From positions 744,001 to 808,000 of the forward strand of contig NZ_FOZS01000002.1 in assembly GCF_900116205.1 (NCBI RefSeq): a stretch of DNA of 64,000 nucleotides, read 5' to 3'. Origin of the DNA: Halostagnicola kamekurae (GTDB taxonomy: Archaea; Halobacteriota; Halobacteria; Halobacteriales; Natrialbaceae). Positions 27,635-37,490 of this stretch are shown here, piece after piece. Below the pieces are notes generated by a model that ran no database searches, was not told the DNA's origin, and saw only the letters and a list, made by a program, of their open reading frames with translations. Both the position numbers and the translations under genes were made by a program. Every line of letters begins with the position of its first letter. The first letter of the stretch is position 1.

Positions 27635-28048
27635 ATGGACGAGTTGGACCGGCGAATCCTGAACGTCCTCCGGTGGGACGCCCGGACGCCCTACACCGAG
27701 ATAGCCGACGAGGTGGGTACCAGCGAGGGAACGGTTCGCAACCGCGTCGAGCGCATGATGGACGAGGAGATCATCGAGCGGTTTACGATCTCGACGCGGA
27801 CCGGGAACGTAAAGGCGATGATAGAAGTCAGCGTCGCGGTCGACGTCGACACGGCGAACGTCTCCGATCGCATGGCCGAGTGGGAGGAAGTCGACTTCGT
27901 CTGGCAGGTGTCGGGCGAGCAGGACATCGTGCTCGTCGTCGACGCGGCGGACACGCGAGGGGTCAACGAACTCATCACGAACGCGCGCGAGCAAGACGAG
28001 GTCGTAAGCACGAAGACGCGGCTCATTCTCGACGAAGAACTCGGGTGA
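27635..28048 (+). CDS. Lrp/AsnC family transcriptional regulator
   Basis: A 137-residue Lrp/AsnC protein. An N-terminal HTH (LDRRILNVLRWDARTPYTEI, ADEVGTSEGTVRNRVERM) is joined to a C-terminal RAM ligand-binding domain (VKAMIEVSVAVD, EVDFVWQVSGEQDIVLVVDA). Such proteins assemble as dimers and octamers and respond to amino acids. Next to carA, an amino-acid or nitrogen signal controlling carbamoyl phosphate supply is plausible. The ATG at 27635 is preferred over the upstream GTG at 27611. Confidence 0.9.
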   Translation: MDELDRRILNVLRWDARTPYTEIADEVGTSEGTVRNRVERMMDEEIIERFTISTRTGNVKAMIEVSVAVDVDTANVSDRMAEWEEVDFVWQVSGEQDIVLVVDAADTRGVNELITNAREQDEVVSTKTRLILDEELG

Positions 28049-28096
28049 TATCGCAGCGGCGGAGACGGCTCACACCAAGACGCCCCACACCGCGAG

Positions 28097-30814
28097 CTAG
28101 TCGGCGTCCCCGGTCGCCGCTCCGGCGATGCTCGAGTCGATTTCGCCCGCCGTCCCGGAGCGGTTTCGAAGCGAGAGCCCGACGAGTAGCCCCAGTCCGA
28201 CGAGTCGAAGCGGGAACGTTATCGCGAAGATCGTCAGGAACGACGGTATTCCGGCCAGTCCCAACAGCGCCTCGACGACCAGCAAGAGCAGTTCGGGGAC
28301 CATCAGGAGGATAGAGGCGAGCGAGTAGAGCCCGCGGGCGGTCGGACCGACCGGGGAGTACTGGTAGCCGATGATCGTGGCCCCGAGGGCGTAGACGCCG
28401 AGGAACATCCCGAGCACGGGGACCACGACGCTCGGGAGGAAAAAGCCGGGGTCGACCACGTCCGACCAGCCGATGACGCCCCACCCGGACGTCTGGTCGC
28501 GTAACAGGAGGATCCCCGGCGAGAAGACGAACGCGAACGGAACGAGGATCTTGTTAAGCGACAGCAAGAACGCGGTCGTCGCGGTCTTGAACTCGTCGGC
28601 TTTCGCCACGCCCGCGCCGGCGAACGCGGCGACCGCGACCGGCGGCGTCACGTCCGCCATCAGGCCGAAGTAGAGGATGTAGAGGTGGACCGCCAGGATC
28701 GCGATGCCCGTCCCGCGAGCGATCGGCGTCTCGAGCATCGCGACGAGGATGATGTACATGACCGTCGTCGGCATCCCCATGCCGAAGATGATCGCCGCGA
28801 CGCCGGTGAGGACGAGCAATAGCAACATCGAATCCCCGCTGACGGAGCTGATGAGCGCGGCCAGGTTCGGCCCGAGCCCTGAGATGCTGATAACGCCGGG
28901 GATAACGCCCGCGGCGGCGACGGCGATGACGACGGTCGTCGCCGTTCGAGCCCCCGATTCCATCGATTTGAGCACGAACCCGCCAAAGCGGTACCACGCC
29001 TTGCTCGCGAGCGCCGGCCGATCGAGAACCTGCGTACTCCGCTGTATCGTCGTCTCGACCGAATCGTCGAGCTCGAGAAGTGGGGAATCAATACCGGGGC
29101 GGGCCAGCATGACGGCGACGCTGATGAGGATCGTAATCGTGCCCAGATCAGCCGCAGCGGCGGTGGCCGCACTTCCGAGCGAGAGCGCCCCGCCGGCAGA
29201 CTGACCGGTAGCGACGGCGCCGAGCGCCTCGAGAACGCCGCCGCCGTAGACCGCGAACGCGCCGAATTGAACCAGCGAGAGTGCGGCGATTCCGCCGAAC
29301 AGCGGGAGCCGAGTCCGCTCGTCGTACGCGGTCAGGGCCGCGATGAGCGCGACGACGGCGACGATGGTGTACCAGCCGGCCCGGTTGATCGACAGGCGGG
29401 CGACGATCAGGAAGTACAACAGGAGCGCAAGCGGGGCCAGGTAGAACCACCCGCTTCGGACGTGCGATCGCAGGTCCGGAAGCTGCTCTCGCGGGAGACC
29501 GCCGATTCCAGCCCGCATCGCTTCGAAGTGGACCATCACCCACATCCCGAAGAAGAAGGCGATGGCGGGCAGCGTCGCGGCGATGATTACGTCCGGGTAC
29601 GGCGTCCCCGTGAACTCGACGATGAGGAATGCGGCCGCGCCCATCACCGGCGGGAGCATCTGTCCGCCCGAGGACGCAGCGGACTCGACCGCGCCCGAGA
29701 ACGACGGCGTGTACCCCGACCGTTTCATCAACGGGATCGTGAACGCGCCGGTCGTCACCGTGTTCGCGATCGACGACCCGGAGAGCATCCCCATGAAGCC
29801 ACTCGAGACGGTGCTGGCCTTCGCGGGCCCGCCCTTTCGAGTGCCGGTCAGCGAGTACGCCAGATCGATGAACCACTTGCCGGCGCCGCTCATCTCGAGG
29901 AACGCGCCGAACAGGATGAAGATGTAGATGAAGCGAACGCTGACGGTGACGGGCGTGGAGAACACCCCCGCCTCGACGGTGTACCACAGGTTGTAGACGA
30001 TCTCGGTCCAGGTTTCGGGCTGGACCGACAGCGCGCCGACCACCGAATCTCGCGGGACGAAGTGGCCCCACTTGGCGTAGACGATGAAAAAGCCGACCAG
30101 CGACATCAGGATGAAGCCGAGGGTCCGACGCGTCGCCTCGAGCACCAACAACAGCCCGAGCACGCCGAGAAGGTACGCGTAGGACACCCCGTCGATCGGG
30201 ATCCCAGCCGCGGCGACGACGGTGACGACGGGCTCGAGGATCGGATACACCTCCTGAACCGGCCGTGTCGGCCGGAACCGCTGGAACGCGATCGTCTGGA
30301 TTTCTTCGAACTCCGTGAGAATGTAGAGGGCGGGCAACACCGAGAGCACGGCCAGACAGCAATCGACCGGGGTGATCCGGTTCATATCGGTGTCGACGAC
30401 CGCCCAGCGAACGCCGTCGCCGAGCCGTTCGACGAGACGCGTCGCCGCGGCGTCAGCGCCGAATCTGTCACGCGTCGCCGGCTCGAGGCGCGCGAGACGT
30501 CGCGAGACGAACCCGTCCCCGCGCGTCGTCGGGAACAACAGAAACGCCAGCACGAGCGCGAACGTGACGTGGATCGCGTTGACTTGGAGTTGCTGGAGCG
30601 ACGTGAGCTGGTACTCGCCGACGACCGGAAGCGTCACAGCGATCTCGTAACTTCGGGCGGCGAGCCACAGCTGAAACGCCGAGAAGGAAATCCCGACGAG
30701 GGCGACGAGGATCACCGCGATCCCCTGGAGGGTTCGACGGCGTTCGACTTCCTGTATGATCTCCGCCTGTTCTTCGTCCGAGAGCGATTCCGATTCGTCG
30801 GTGTCTGTACTCAT
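28097..30814 (-). CDS. TAXI-type TRAP transporter, fused membrane subunit (4TM/12TM)
   Basis: A 905-residue integral membrane protein combining the small and large TRAP permease subunits. About four helices in the N-terminal half (from residue 30, QGIAVILVALVGISFSAFQL) precede the large DctM-like part. That part contains SSIANTVTTGAFTIPLMKR, SAASSGGQMLPPVMGAAAFL and GMGMPTTVMYII, which are typical TRAP motifs. It imports a carboxylate-like substrate using an ion gradient, working with the TAXI binding protein upstream. DUF1850 lies between the two. All three genes are co-oriented and probably one operon. Confidence 0.9.
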   Translation of the reverse strand: MSTDTDESESLSDEEQAEIIQEVERRRTLQGIAVILVALVGISFSAFQLWLAARSYEIAVTLPVVGEYQLTSLQQLQVNAIHVTFALVLAFLLFPTTRGDGFVSRRLARLEPATRDRFGADAAATRLVERLGDGVRWAVVDTDMNRITPVDCCLAVLSVLPALYILTEFEEIQTIAFQRFRPTRPVQEVYPILEPVVTVVAAAGIPIDGVSYAYLLGVLGLLLVLEATRRTLGFILMSLVGFFIVYAKWGHFVPRDSVVGALSVQPETWTEIVYNLWYTVEAGVFSTPVTVSVRFIYIFILFGAFLEMSGAGKWFIDLAYSLTGTRKGGPAKASTVSSGFMGMLSGSSIANTVTTGAFTIPLMKRSGYTPSFSGAVESAASSGGQMLPPVMGAAAFLIVEFTGTPYPDVIIAATLPAIAFFFGMWVMVHFEAMRAGIGGLPREQLPDLRSHVRSGWFYLAPLALLLYFLIVARLSINRAGWYTIVAVVALIAALTAYDERTRLPLFGGIAALSLVQFGAFAVYGGGVLEALGAVATGQSAGGALSLGSAATAAAADLGTITILISVAVMLARPGIDSPLLELDDSVETTIQRSTQVLDRPALASKAWYRFGGFVLKSMESGARTATTVVIAVAAAGVIPGVISISGLGPNLAALISSVSGDSMLLLLVLTGVAAIIFGMGMPTTVMYIILVAMLETPIARGTGIAILAVHLYILYFGLMADVTPPVAVAAFAGAGVAKADEFKTATTAFLLSLNKILVPFAFVFSPGILLLRDQTSGWGVIGWSDVVDPGFFLPSVVVPVLGMFLGVYALGATIIGYQYSPVGPTARGLYSLASILLMVPELLLLVVEALLGLAGIPSFLTIFAITFPLRLVGLGLLVGLSLRNRSGTAGEIDSSIAGAATGDAD

Positions 30815-30823
30815 AGTTGCTAT

Positions 30824-31423
30824 CTACGCCGCGTTCAATTCGGCTATCGTGGGGCCATCCACCGCCGACGGCCGGTGAGCGGGCGTCTCGAGAGCTGGTT
30901 CATATAGCGATGCATGTGGGCGATCAATCGAAGCGAGTACTCCCGAAATTCGGTCGCCGATGGTGCGGTCCTCAACCGTGATACGAACGGGGCCGTCGGA
31001 TCGCTCGACCAGATCGTACCGCTCACCGTCGACGACGAGTTCGTGTCCCGCGATCGATCCGGGGACGACGGGGAGCGTCTCGTAGGATCTGTTCGGACTG
31101 ACGACGAACCCCTCGTCTGTCAGCTCGATATCCGCGTCGGAGGGCAACCCGGCCCCGTGAGAGCGAAACACCATCCGATCGGTTCGAAGTTCGGCGTCGT
31201 CGACGACGTACACGTCCTGAACCGCCGTCTTCTCGACGCTGTGGGTGTACGCGAGCGTGACGTTCTCGCCGTCTTCGACCGGCGTCTCGAGGATCATCTC
31301 GCCGGTGTCGGCGTCCGTGACGACGAGCGTCTTCGAGGGCGACGCGGAGACGACGAGCGCCGCCGTCGAGACGAGTATCGCGAGAACGACGAGCGCGACG
31401 AGGGTTCGACGAAGCGTGTGCAT
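30824..31423 (-). CDS. DUF1850 family protein
   Basis: A 199-residue protein with an N-terminal membrane anchor or signal (about residues 5-28). The DUF1850 core follows: TYSVEKTAVQD-like segment (here AYTHSVEKTAVQDVYVVDDA), then VFRSHGAGLPSD and a C-terminal strand-rich part. DUF1850 genes are known to sit beside TAXI TRAP transporters, as here (9 bp before the permease start). The job is unknown; an accessory extracytoplasmic role is inference. The start at 31423 (MHTLRRTLVAL) places the hydrophobic segment at the N-terminus. Confidence 0.8.
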   Translation of the reverse strand: MHTLRRTLVALVVLAILVSTAALVVSASPSKTLVVTDADTGEMILETPVEDGENVTLAYTHSVEKTAVQDVYVVDDAELRTDRMVFRSHGAGLPSDADIELTDEGFVVSPNRSYETLPVVPGSIAGHELVVDGERYDLVERSDGPVRITVEDRTIGDRISGVLASIDRPHASLYEPALETPAHRPSAVDGPTIAELNAA

Positions 31424-31540
31424 GATCGAGGCAGTTCGTTGTGTGTTCGTTCGCGCGTTTCGTCGGTCGCTACCGCAGTGAAGATCGCCGATCATCACTA
31501 CGACGGTTTCAGGTGTGATCCGATGGAGCGGGCGCTCGAA

Positions 31541-32560
31541 TCACTCGAAGTACCGCTGTGCGCCCGGATGGAGGTCGATCGGCATCGCGTCCTGTGCCGA
31601 ATCGACGTCGATGAAGTCCGATTTCTGGCCGATGTCGCCCGTGTTGTCGAATATGGCGGTGGTGACTTCCTCGACGATGCCCGTGTCGACGCCCTCGTGG
31701 GTGGCGATCATCGCCTGGACCGAGACCGTGTGGACGTCCTCGTCGATCCCGTCGTAGGTGCCGGCGGGAACCACGTCGCTCGCGAACCACTCCGCCTCGG
31801 ATTGAATCTCCTCGTTGAGGTCCGCGGAGAGTTCGATCAGCGAGATGTCGTCGGTCGTCGCGAGTTCCTCGACCGAGCCGACCGGCCAGCCGCCAACGAC
31901 GAACGAGGCGTCGACGTCACCGTCTCGAAGCTGATCGGCCGCCGTCGCGAAGTTCGTGTTCTGCTCGTCGAAATCGCCACTCCCGATACCGGCGGTCTCG
32001 AGTATCTGGAGGGCGTTGACCTGAGTTCCGCTGCCCAGGTCGCCGGTGTTGACCGACGCACCCTCGAGGTCGCTGATGCTTTCGACGCCGGAGTCCGCCT
32101 GCGTGACGACGTGTATCGTTTCGGGGTACAACGTCGCGACGCCGCGAATGTTCGAGACCGCCTGCCCCTCGAATTCGTCGATGCCCGTCCCGGTCGCAGC
32201 GAAGTGTGCGATGTCGTTCTGGATCAGCGCGAAGTGGGCGTCTTCGCGGCTCAAACTCCCGACGTTTTCGACGCTCGCGCCAGTCGATTGGACCTGCAGT
32301 CCGTGCGGCGTGTGTTCTTCGACGATCGATTTGAAGTCACCCGAGAGCGGGTAGTACGTTCCGCTCGTACCGCCCGCGTGCCAGGAGAGGATCTGACCGT
32401 CCGCGTCCGGATTGGCTTCGCCGATGTCTCCGCCGCCGTCGCCGCCCTCTTGATTGTCTTCTTGCTCTTGGGCGTCTTCACCGATGCAACCGGCGAACGC
32501 CGCGATTCCAGTCGTGCCGCTGGCCGCGATGAACGCCCGACGTCTGATACGTGGACCCAT
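31541..32560 (-). CDS. TAXI family TRAP transporter solute-binding lipoprotein
   Basis: A 339-residue exported binding protein. The N-terminus MGPRIRRRAFIAASGTTGIA followed by AFAGC gives a Tat-like signal with lipobox cysteine, then an acidic Glu/Gly linker. The TAXI fold is marked by LSWHAGGTSGTYYPLSGDF, the VQSTGASVENVGSL strand-loop, DAHFALIQNDIAHFA and GDLGSGTQVNALQIL. It delivers its ligand to the fused permease downstream. The start at 32560 is chosen for the signal; the frame is open further upstream without sense. The ligand is not predictable. Confidence 0.9.
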   Translation of the reverse strand: MGPRIRRRAFIAASGTTGIAAFAGCIGEDAQEQEDNQEGGDGGGDIGEANPDADGQILSWHAGGTSGTYYPLSGDFKSIVEEHTPHGLQVQSTGASVENVGSLSREDAHFALIQNDIAHFAATGTGIDEFEGQAVSNIRGVATLYPETIHVVTQADSGVESISDLEGASVNTGDLGSGTQVNALQILETAGIGSGDFDEQNTNFATAADQLRDGDVDASFVVGGWPVGSVEELATTDDISLIELSADLNEEIQSEAEWFASDVVPAGTYDGIDEDVHTVSVQAMIATHEGVDTGIVEEVTTAIFDNTGDIGQKSDFIDVDSAQDAMPIDLHPGAQRYFE

Positions 32561-32757
32561 GGAGCAGACGTACAACGGGAGACCGTGATGGTTATTTGCA
32601 ACACCAATTTCTATAGCCGACAGATACGGACGCGTAATACGGTCATATGCGCCCACGAAATTGATCGATCGAAACCGTCTCGAGACCGCGAAGACAGGAA
32701 TTTCAGGCGAATTGTCCGAATTCATCGAAGCGTACCGGAGGCGAAATCCGCCCGTAC

Positions 32758-34488
32758 TCACGCCGGTCGGGCTTTGCCGACGAACGACGAGGGGACCGAC
32801 TCGTCAGACTCGTAGAACCGGCTCCGAGCGGCGAGTCCCATCCGCACGCGTCGTTCTCCGTCGTCGATGCCGTGCGGATCGTCGACGTGGTGAGTCCTGG
32901 CGACCGTGAACGTCCGTTCACGCTCGGTATCGTTGTTCTGCAGGCGGATTCGGTCGCCGACCGATACGGGCAGATCTGTGAGGAAGGATTCTTCGATCGA
33001 ACACGCCTCCGCGTCGTTGAGGATCTCCCACTCGAGCTGGGCCGGTCGCACTTCCAGCAGTGCCCACGGATCCGGATCGTACCCGCGAACGGCCGAATCG
33101 AATCTCGTCGGAACGTTGTCGCCGGGTTCGTAGAACCGCTCTCGAGCGTTCGCTCCGATTCTGACGGCCCGTGCCCCACCCTCGTCGTGAGTGCGGGCGA
33201 CGTGGTACGGGCGGACCTGGTCGTTCACGTCGTTCCGTACGAGGAGGGTTCCGCCGACATCGACGGGGAGCCGCTCGAGAAAGCGGCCGTCGACCGAACA
33301 CGCGACCGCGTCGTTGAGGATCTCCCAGTCGATCATGGCCGTCGACACCGACGCGTCCACCCACTGATCCATCGGGACGTCCGTCGGCGGGAGGTCCGTG
33401 TTGTACCGCTCGCCCCGTTCGGGGATGTCCTCGGCGAGCGCCGGATCGATCTCGAACAGCGACCCGTCCGCCGTGGCCTCGATCAAGCGCGTCACGATGG
33501 CGAACTCGTTTCGAATTCGCCGTCCGAGCGCCTCCTGACCCATGTGCCCGCGCGTCTCGAGTAGCATACAGGCGACGCCCGCGACGCCGTGGCTGTTTCG
33601 CGCGATGCCGAGTTGGTTTCCGCCCGGATAGCTGGTGACCGTCGCGTTACCGAAGCGGTCCGCCTCCTCGAACGCCGCCCGACAGAGTCGTTTCCCGAGC
33701 CGTCTCGTCTCGTCCGGGACGTCCTCGTGGGTCGGCCAGTACACCGAGTTCGAGACGATGTCGCCGTCGTCGGTCCTGTAGGTGAGTTGGTTGTGCATAT
33801 CGACCATCCAGAGCGGGTCGAGCTCCTCGACGACGTCGACGATCGCCTGCGCCTCGGGAACCGGGTTCTCCGGGTACTCCTCGGGACGATTCTGATACAG
33901 TTCGCTTTCGGTCCAGTCGAACCAGTGGTACCGATTTATATCCCAGCCGATCCCCGCCTGCGAGTAGGCGGTGTAGAGTCCCTCGTCGGGATCGCGAAAC
34001 GGCGCGTCCTCGTCGACGTTGAACCGTGTAAACACGTCGGGCTCGCCCCCGTCGGGGTTGGCCCGCACGACGGCGTGAACGGTCACTTCCTCGAGCGCCT
34101 GGAGCAGCGGACCGCCGTGGCCGTACTCCGCGGAGAGCCGTTTCAACAGTCTGAGGAGCGTTTCGGTTCCGGTCGGCTCGTGACCGTGTTGCTGGCTACA
34201 GAGCAGTACGTCGATGTCGCCTTTTCCGGCGCTGGCCATCGGAATCGAACGTCCCTGATTGGACGTGCCGATGGAACGAATCGAGATCGAGCCGAGCGTC
34301 CGTTCCTCGAGCCAACGAAGCTCGTCCATCAACTCCTCGTAGTCGTGAAACGCCTCGAGCGACTCCTCGTCGTCGGGCCACGACCGGCCGAACGTCATGT
34401 CCTCGGGCGACGCTTCACCGATCGTTGACGCGAGCGATCCGCCGACCGCTGCCGTACCGAGCCATGCGAGTGCAGTTCGTCGTCGCAT
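32758..34488 (-). CDS. Secreted M14 zinc carboxypeptidase with two C-terminal repeat domains
   Basis: A 576-residue protein. The N-terminus MRRRTALAWLGTAAVGGSLA resembles a Tat signal. The M14 catalytic domain (about residues 45-340) shows zinc ligands H101-x-x-E104 in QQHGHEPTG and a later His in WMVDMHNQ, plus the catalytic Glu in CMLLETRGHMGQ. The last 190 residues are two similar copies of about 85 residues. Each runs from WEILNDAxAC through a LPVxVG turn and VARTH to ARxRFYE and VP. Probably an extracellular peptidase; the repeats may bind substrate or surface. Confidence 0.85.
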   Translation of the reverse strand: MRRRTALAWLGTAAVGGSLASTIGEASPEDMTFGRSWPDDEESLEAFHDYEELMDELRWLEERTLGSISIRSIGTSNQGRSIPMASAGKGDIDVLLCSQQHGHEPTGTETLLRLLKRLSAEYGHGGPLLQALEEVTVHAVVRANPDGGEPDVFTRFNVDEDAPFRDPDEGLYTAYSQAGIGWDINRYHWFDWTESELYQNRPEEYPENPVPEAQAIVDVVEELDPLWMVDMHNQLTYRTDDGDIVSNSVYWPTHEDVPDETRRLGKRLCRAAFEEADRFGNATVTSYPGGNQLGIARNSHGVAGVACMLLETRGHMGQEALGRRIRNEFAIVTRLIEATADGSLFEIDPALAEDIPERGERYNTDLPPTDVPMDQWVDASVSTAMIDWEILNDAVACSVDGRFLERLPVDVGGTLLVRNDVNDQVRPYHVARTHDEGGARAVRIGANARERFYEPGDNVPTRFDSAVRGYDPDPWALLEVRPAQLEWEILNDAEACSIEESFLTDLPVSVGDRIRLQNNDTERERTFTVARTHHVDDPHGIDDGERRVRMGLAARSRFYESDESVPSSFVGKARPA

Positions 34489-34712
34489 GTATGAGAGGGA
34501 CACCCATAGACGGGTTAAAACCCGTATCTTTTTCACATTATGATAAACTATATATCTAGAATATTATCTCCGGTGGCAGGAGATTTTTCTACCATCTCCG
34601 TGAGTTATACACGGTGAAAGCGCGACACCACCGATTCGAGAGGGGGGAGTGGGGCGGTGCCGGAGCGGAAGCGGTTTCATCGCCGAGCGGGAACGTCTAG
34701 TAACTGAACTCG
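34489..34712. promoter_or_regulatory. AT-rich divergent region with inverted repeats upstream of the M14 gene
   Basis: An inverted repeat ACGGGTT-AA-AACCCGT (34510-34525) lies 22-37 bp before the M14 start. That is where the TATA box of a leaderless haloarchaeal gene should be, so it may be an operator. A second repeat ATCTCC/GGAGAT (34566-34571 and 34579-34584) is followed by a T-run on the plus strand. The patch 34530-34570 is unusually AT-rich for this genome. Confidence 0.4.
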
Positions 34713-35945
34713 ATGAGTCGTCTGCTATCGATCCGTCGTGAAGCGAGCGAGCTCTGGGCGGGAGGCACCGGCAAATCGTTGATCGCCATCGCGCTCGGAT
34801 GGGGACTGCTAAACGGAACTCGAATGATCTACCCGGTGTTGCTCCCGGATTTTAGCGACGAGTTCGGACTGACGCATACGACCGCCGGATTGCTCGTCAC
34901 CGTCGTCTGGCTCTGCTATGCGATCGGCCAGTTGCCGGGTGGCGTTCTCGCCGACCGATTCGGAGAACGAACGATGCTGACCGCAAGCGTCTCGCTCGTC
35001 GTCGCGGGCGTCGGTCTCGTCCTCCTCGCGCCGACAGCACTCGCGCTCTTCGCCGCGACCGGCGCTGTCGGTCTCGGGCTCTCGCAGTACCCGATTGCGC
35101 GAATCACGATCCTCTCGAGGCTCTATCCGGATCGAATCGGGCGCGCACTCGGCGTGACTATGGCGTCGGGAGACATCGGACAGACGATTCTTCCTCCGAT
35201 CGCGAGCGTCCTCGCGGTCGGCTTCGCTTGGCACCTCGGTCTCGGGTTCGTCCTCCCCGTCTTGTGTCTCACCGCGGGCGTCATTTGGGTGACGCTGCCC
35301 AACCGCCAGTTCGAGAGTCAGAACGACGAGGAGGCCTCGCACGAGTACGCCAGCTACGTCGATTACGTCCTGTACCTCCTGGGAGAACTGCTCCAGCGGA
35401 AGTTCCTCGTCGTCGGGGTGATCCTGTTCCTGTTCATCTTCGTCTTGCAAACGTTTTCGGCGTTCTATCCCACGTATCTGGTCGATCAGAAAGGGCTCTC
35501 GAAGACGGCCGCGGGCACGCTGTTCGGGCTGTTTTTCGCGGTCGGCGTCGTCGCCAAACCAGCCGCCGGCGTGGCGTACGATACGATCGGCCTCCGTAAG
35601 TCCCTGCCCATCGTCTTGGCCGGTTCGATCGCCGGACTCGCCCTTCTGCCAACGGTCGAGGGGTTCTGGACGCTGGCCGGCGTGACCGTTCTCGTCAGCA
35701 CGATGCTCGGATCGGGCGCGATCACGCAGTCGTACCTCGCCGAAGCGATTCCGGCGGACATACAGGGGACTGGGCTGGGGCTCGTCCGCTCGAGCGCCGC
35801 GATGTTGGGCGCGACGGGACCCGTGCTCTTCGGTTTCGTCGCCGAGAACGGCTATTTCGACGAGGGGTACGTGCTCCTGGCGGGGATCGTCGGACTGAGC
35901 ACGCTCCTGACGGTGTTGATGCCTCGAGCACAGGCGGGAGAGTGA
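34713..35945 (+). CDS. MFS transporter
   Basis: A 410-residue major facilitator with about 12 helices. The loop-2/3 motif is GVLADRFGERTML and the corresponding C-half motif is GVAYDTIGLRKSL. The first helix has WGLLNGTRMIYPVLLPDF, as in MFS members that handle small organic anions, but the substrate cannot be assigned. The gene stands alone between the M14 gene (divergent) and aglM (52 bp downstream, own promoter likely). Confidence 0.85.
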   Translation: MSRLLSIRREASELWAGGTGKSLIAIALGWGLLNGTRMIYPVLLPDFSDEFGLTHTTAGLLVTVVWLCYAIGQLPGGVLADRFGERTMLTASVSLVVAGVGLVLLAPTALALFAATGAVGLGLSQYPIARITILSRLYPDRIGRALGVTMASGDIGQTILPPIASVLAVGFAWHLGLGFVLPVLCLTAGVIWVTLPNRQFESQNDEEASHEYASYVDYVLYLLGELLQRKFLVVGVILFLFIFVLQTFSAFYPTYLVDQKGLSKTAAGTLFGLFFAVGVVAKPAAGVAYDTIGLRKSLPIVLAGSIAGLALLPTVEGFWTLAGVTVLVSTMLGSGAITQSYLAEAIPADIQGTGLGLVRSSAAMLGATGPVLFGFVAENGYFDEGYVLLAGIVGLSTLLTVLMPRAQAGE

Positions 35946-35996
35946 CAGTCCGGTGAACCCAAAAGTGACTAACGTTCACCGGTCGTTCGCACACGC

Positions 35997-37286
35997 ATGC
36001 AGATCTCTATCATCGGAAGCGGCTACGTCGGGACGACGATCGCCGCCTGTCTCGCGGACGTCGGTCACGACGTAATCAACGTCGAAATCGACGAGGATAT
36101 CGTCGAGTCGATCAACGCCGGCACCGCGCCGATCCACGAACCGGGGTTACAGGAGCGAATCGCGGAACACGCCGGCTCGCGACTCCGAGCGACGACCGAC
36201 TACGACGCGGTCCGTGAAACCGACGTGACCTTCCTCTGTCTCCCGACGCCCCAGGCCGACGACGGCAGCCTCGATCTGGCCGTCATGGAGGCCGGCGCCG
36301 AATCGCTCGGCGAGGCGCTCGCCGAGAAATCCGACGACCACCTCGTCGTCGTCAAGAGCACGGTCCTCCCGGGTACCACCGAGGAGGTCGTCGCGCCCAC
36401 CGTCGTCGACGCGGCCGATTCGGGCGCTGATGAGCGAATCTCCTTCGCGATGAACCCCGAATTCCTCCGTATGAGTACCGCCGTCACCGACTTCCTCGAG
36501 CCGGACAAGGTCGTGTTCGGAACTGCCAATGACGCCGCCACGGCGACGCTTCGGGAGGTCTACGCGCCGATCCTCGAGCGCGAGGAGACCGACCTGGTCG
36601 AGACGGATATCCGCGAGGCAGAGCTCATCAAGTACGCGAACAACGCCTTCCTCGCCTCGAAGATCTCGCTGGTCAACGAACTCGGAAACGTCGCGAAGGA
36701 GTACGGCGCGGACGCCTACGAGGTCCTCGAGGCGGTCGGTCTCGACGACCGGATCTCCAAGCGGTTCATGCGCTCGGGTCTGGGCTGGGGCGGCTCCTGT
36801 TTCCCCAAGGATGTCAACGCGCTTCGGGCGGGCGCGCGCGAACAGGGATACGAACCCGAACTGCTCGACGCCGTCGTCGCCGTCAACGACCGACAGCCGC
36901 GTCGACTCGTCGACGCGCTCGCAGAGCACGTCCCCCTCGAGGGTGCGCGGATCGCCGTCCTCGGGCTGTCGTTCAAACCGAACACGGACGACATCCGCAA
37001 GTCCAGGTCGCTCGACGTCATCGATCACCTCCGCGCCGCCGGTGCGGCCGTCGTCGCCTACGACCCGGTCGCGATGGACAACGTGCGAGAGCGGTATCCG
37101 GACCTCGAGTACGCCGACACCGCCGAATCGGCGCTCGAGGGAGCGGACGGCGCCGTCCTCGCGACGGACTGGGACGGGTTCGACGACCTCTCGTTCGACG
37201 GCATGGCTCGGCGGGTCGTCGTCGACGGTCGACGGATCGACATCGACGCGGACGAACTCGAGGTCTACGACGGCCTGACCTGGTAG
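35997..37286 (+). CDS. aglM: UDP-glucose 6-dehydrogenase (AglM-like)
   Basis: A 429-residue UDP-glucose/GDP-mannose dehydrogenase that oxidises a nucleotide sugar to its uronic acid. The NAD site is IIGSGYVGTTIAACLADVGH. MNPEFLRM and the catalytic cysteine motif GWGGSCFPKD are present. The C-terminal UDP-binding domain begins at VLGLSFKPNTDDIRKSR. In Haloferax the related AglM supplies glucuronic acid for S-layer N-glycans. The aglJ-like gene downstream supports that role. The exact nucleotide sugar is inferred. Confidence 0.9.
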   Translation: MQISIIGSGYVGTTIAACLADVGHDVINVEIDEDIVESINAGTAPIHEPGLQERIAEHAGSRLRATTDYDAVRETDVTFLCLPTPQADDGSLDLAVMEAGAESLGEALAEKSDDHLVVVKSTVLPGTTEEVVAPTVVDAADSGADERISFAMNPEFLRMSTAVTDFLEPDKVVFGTANDAATATLREVYAPILEREETDLVETDIREAELIKYANNAFLASKISLVNELGNVAKEYGADAYEVLEAVGLDDRISKRFMRSGLGWGGSCFPKDVNALRAGAREQGYEPELLDAVVAVNDRQPRRLVDALAEHVPLEGARIAVLGLSFKPNTDDIRKSRSLDVIDHLRAAGAAVVAYDPVAMDNVRERYPDLEYADTAESALEGADGAVLATDWDGFDDLSFDGMARRVVVDGRRIDIDADELEVYDGLTW

Positions 37287-37490
37287 TCGTGTCGCTCGAA
37301 CGCGTTCCCCGACGCTGGCGGTTGGCGTCGACCCGCGATCGGTCTCGAGCGCCCCACGCGTTCGTACACCGCTCGGGAAGCGTTCAGCGGCCGACCAGTA
37401 CGCTTTTGCGCTCCCGGCAGGGACGTGATGGCGATGGCAAACGATGGCGCTCGCGCGGATCCGGTCGCTCGCGGCGACGAGGTGGGAGCC

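Noticed and set aside
29267-30907. 546-codon plus-strand frame opposite the TRAP permease
   Set aside because: Antisense shadow; the minus strand encodes clear TRAP permease motifs.
30914-32815. 633-codon plus-strand frame opposite DUF1850 and the TAXI protein
   Set aside because: Antisense shadow of recognised genes, Arg/Val/Asp rich without motifs.
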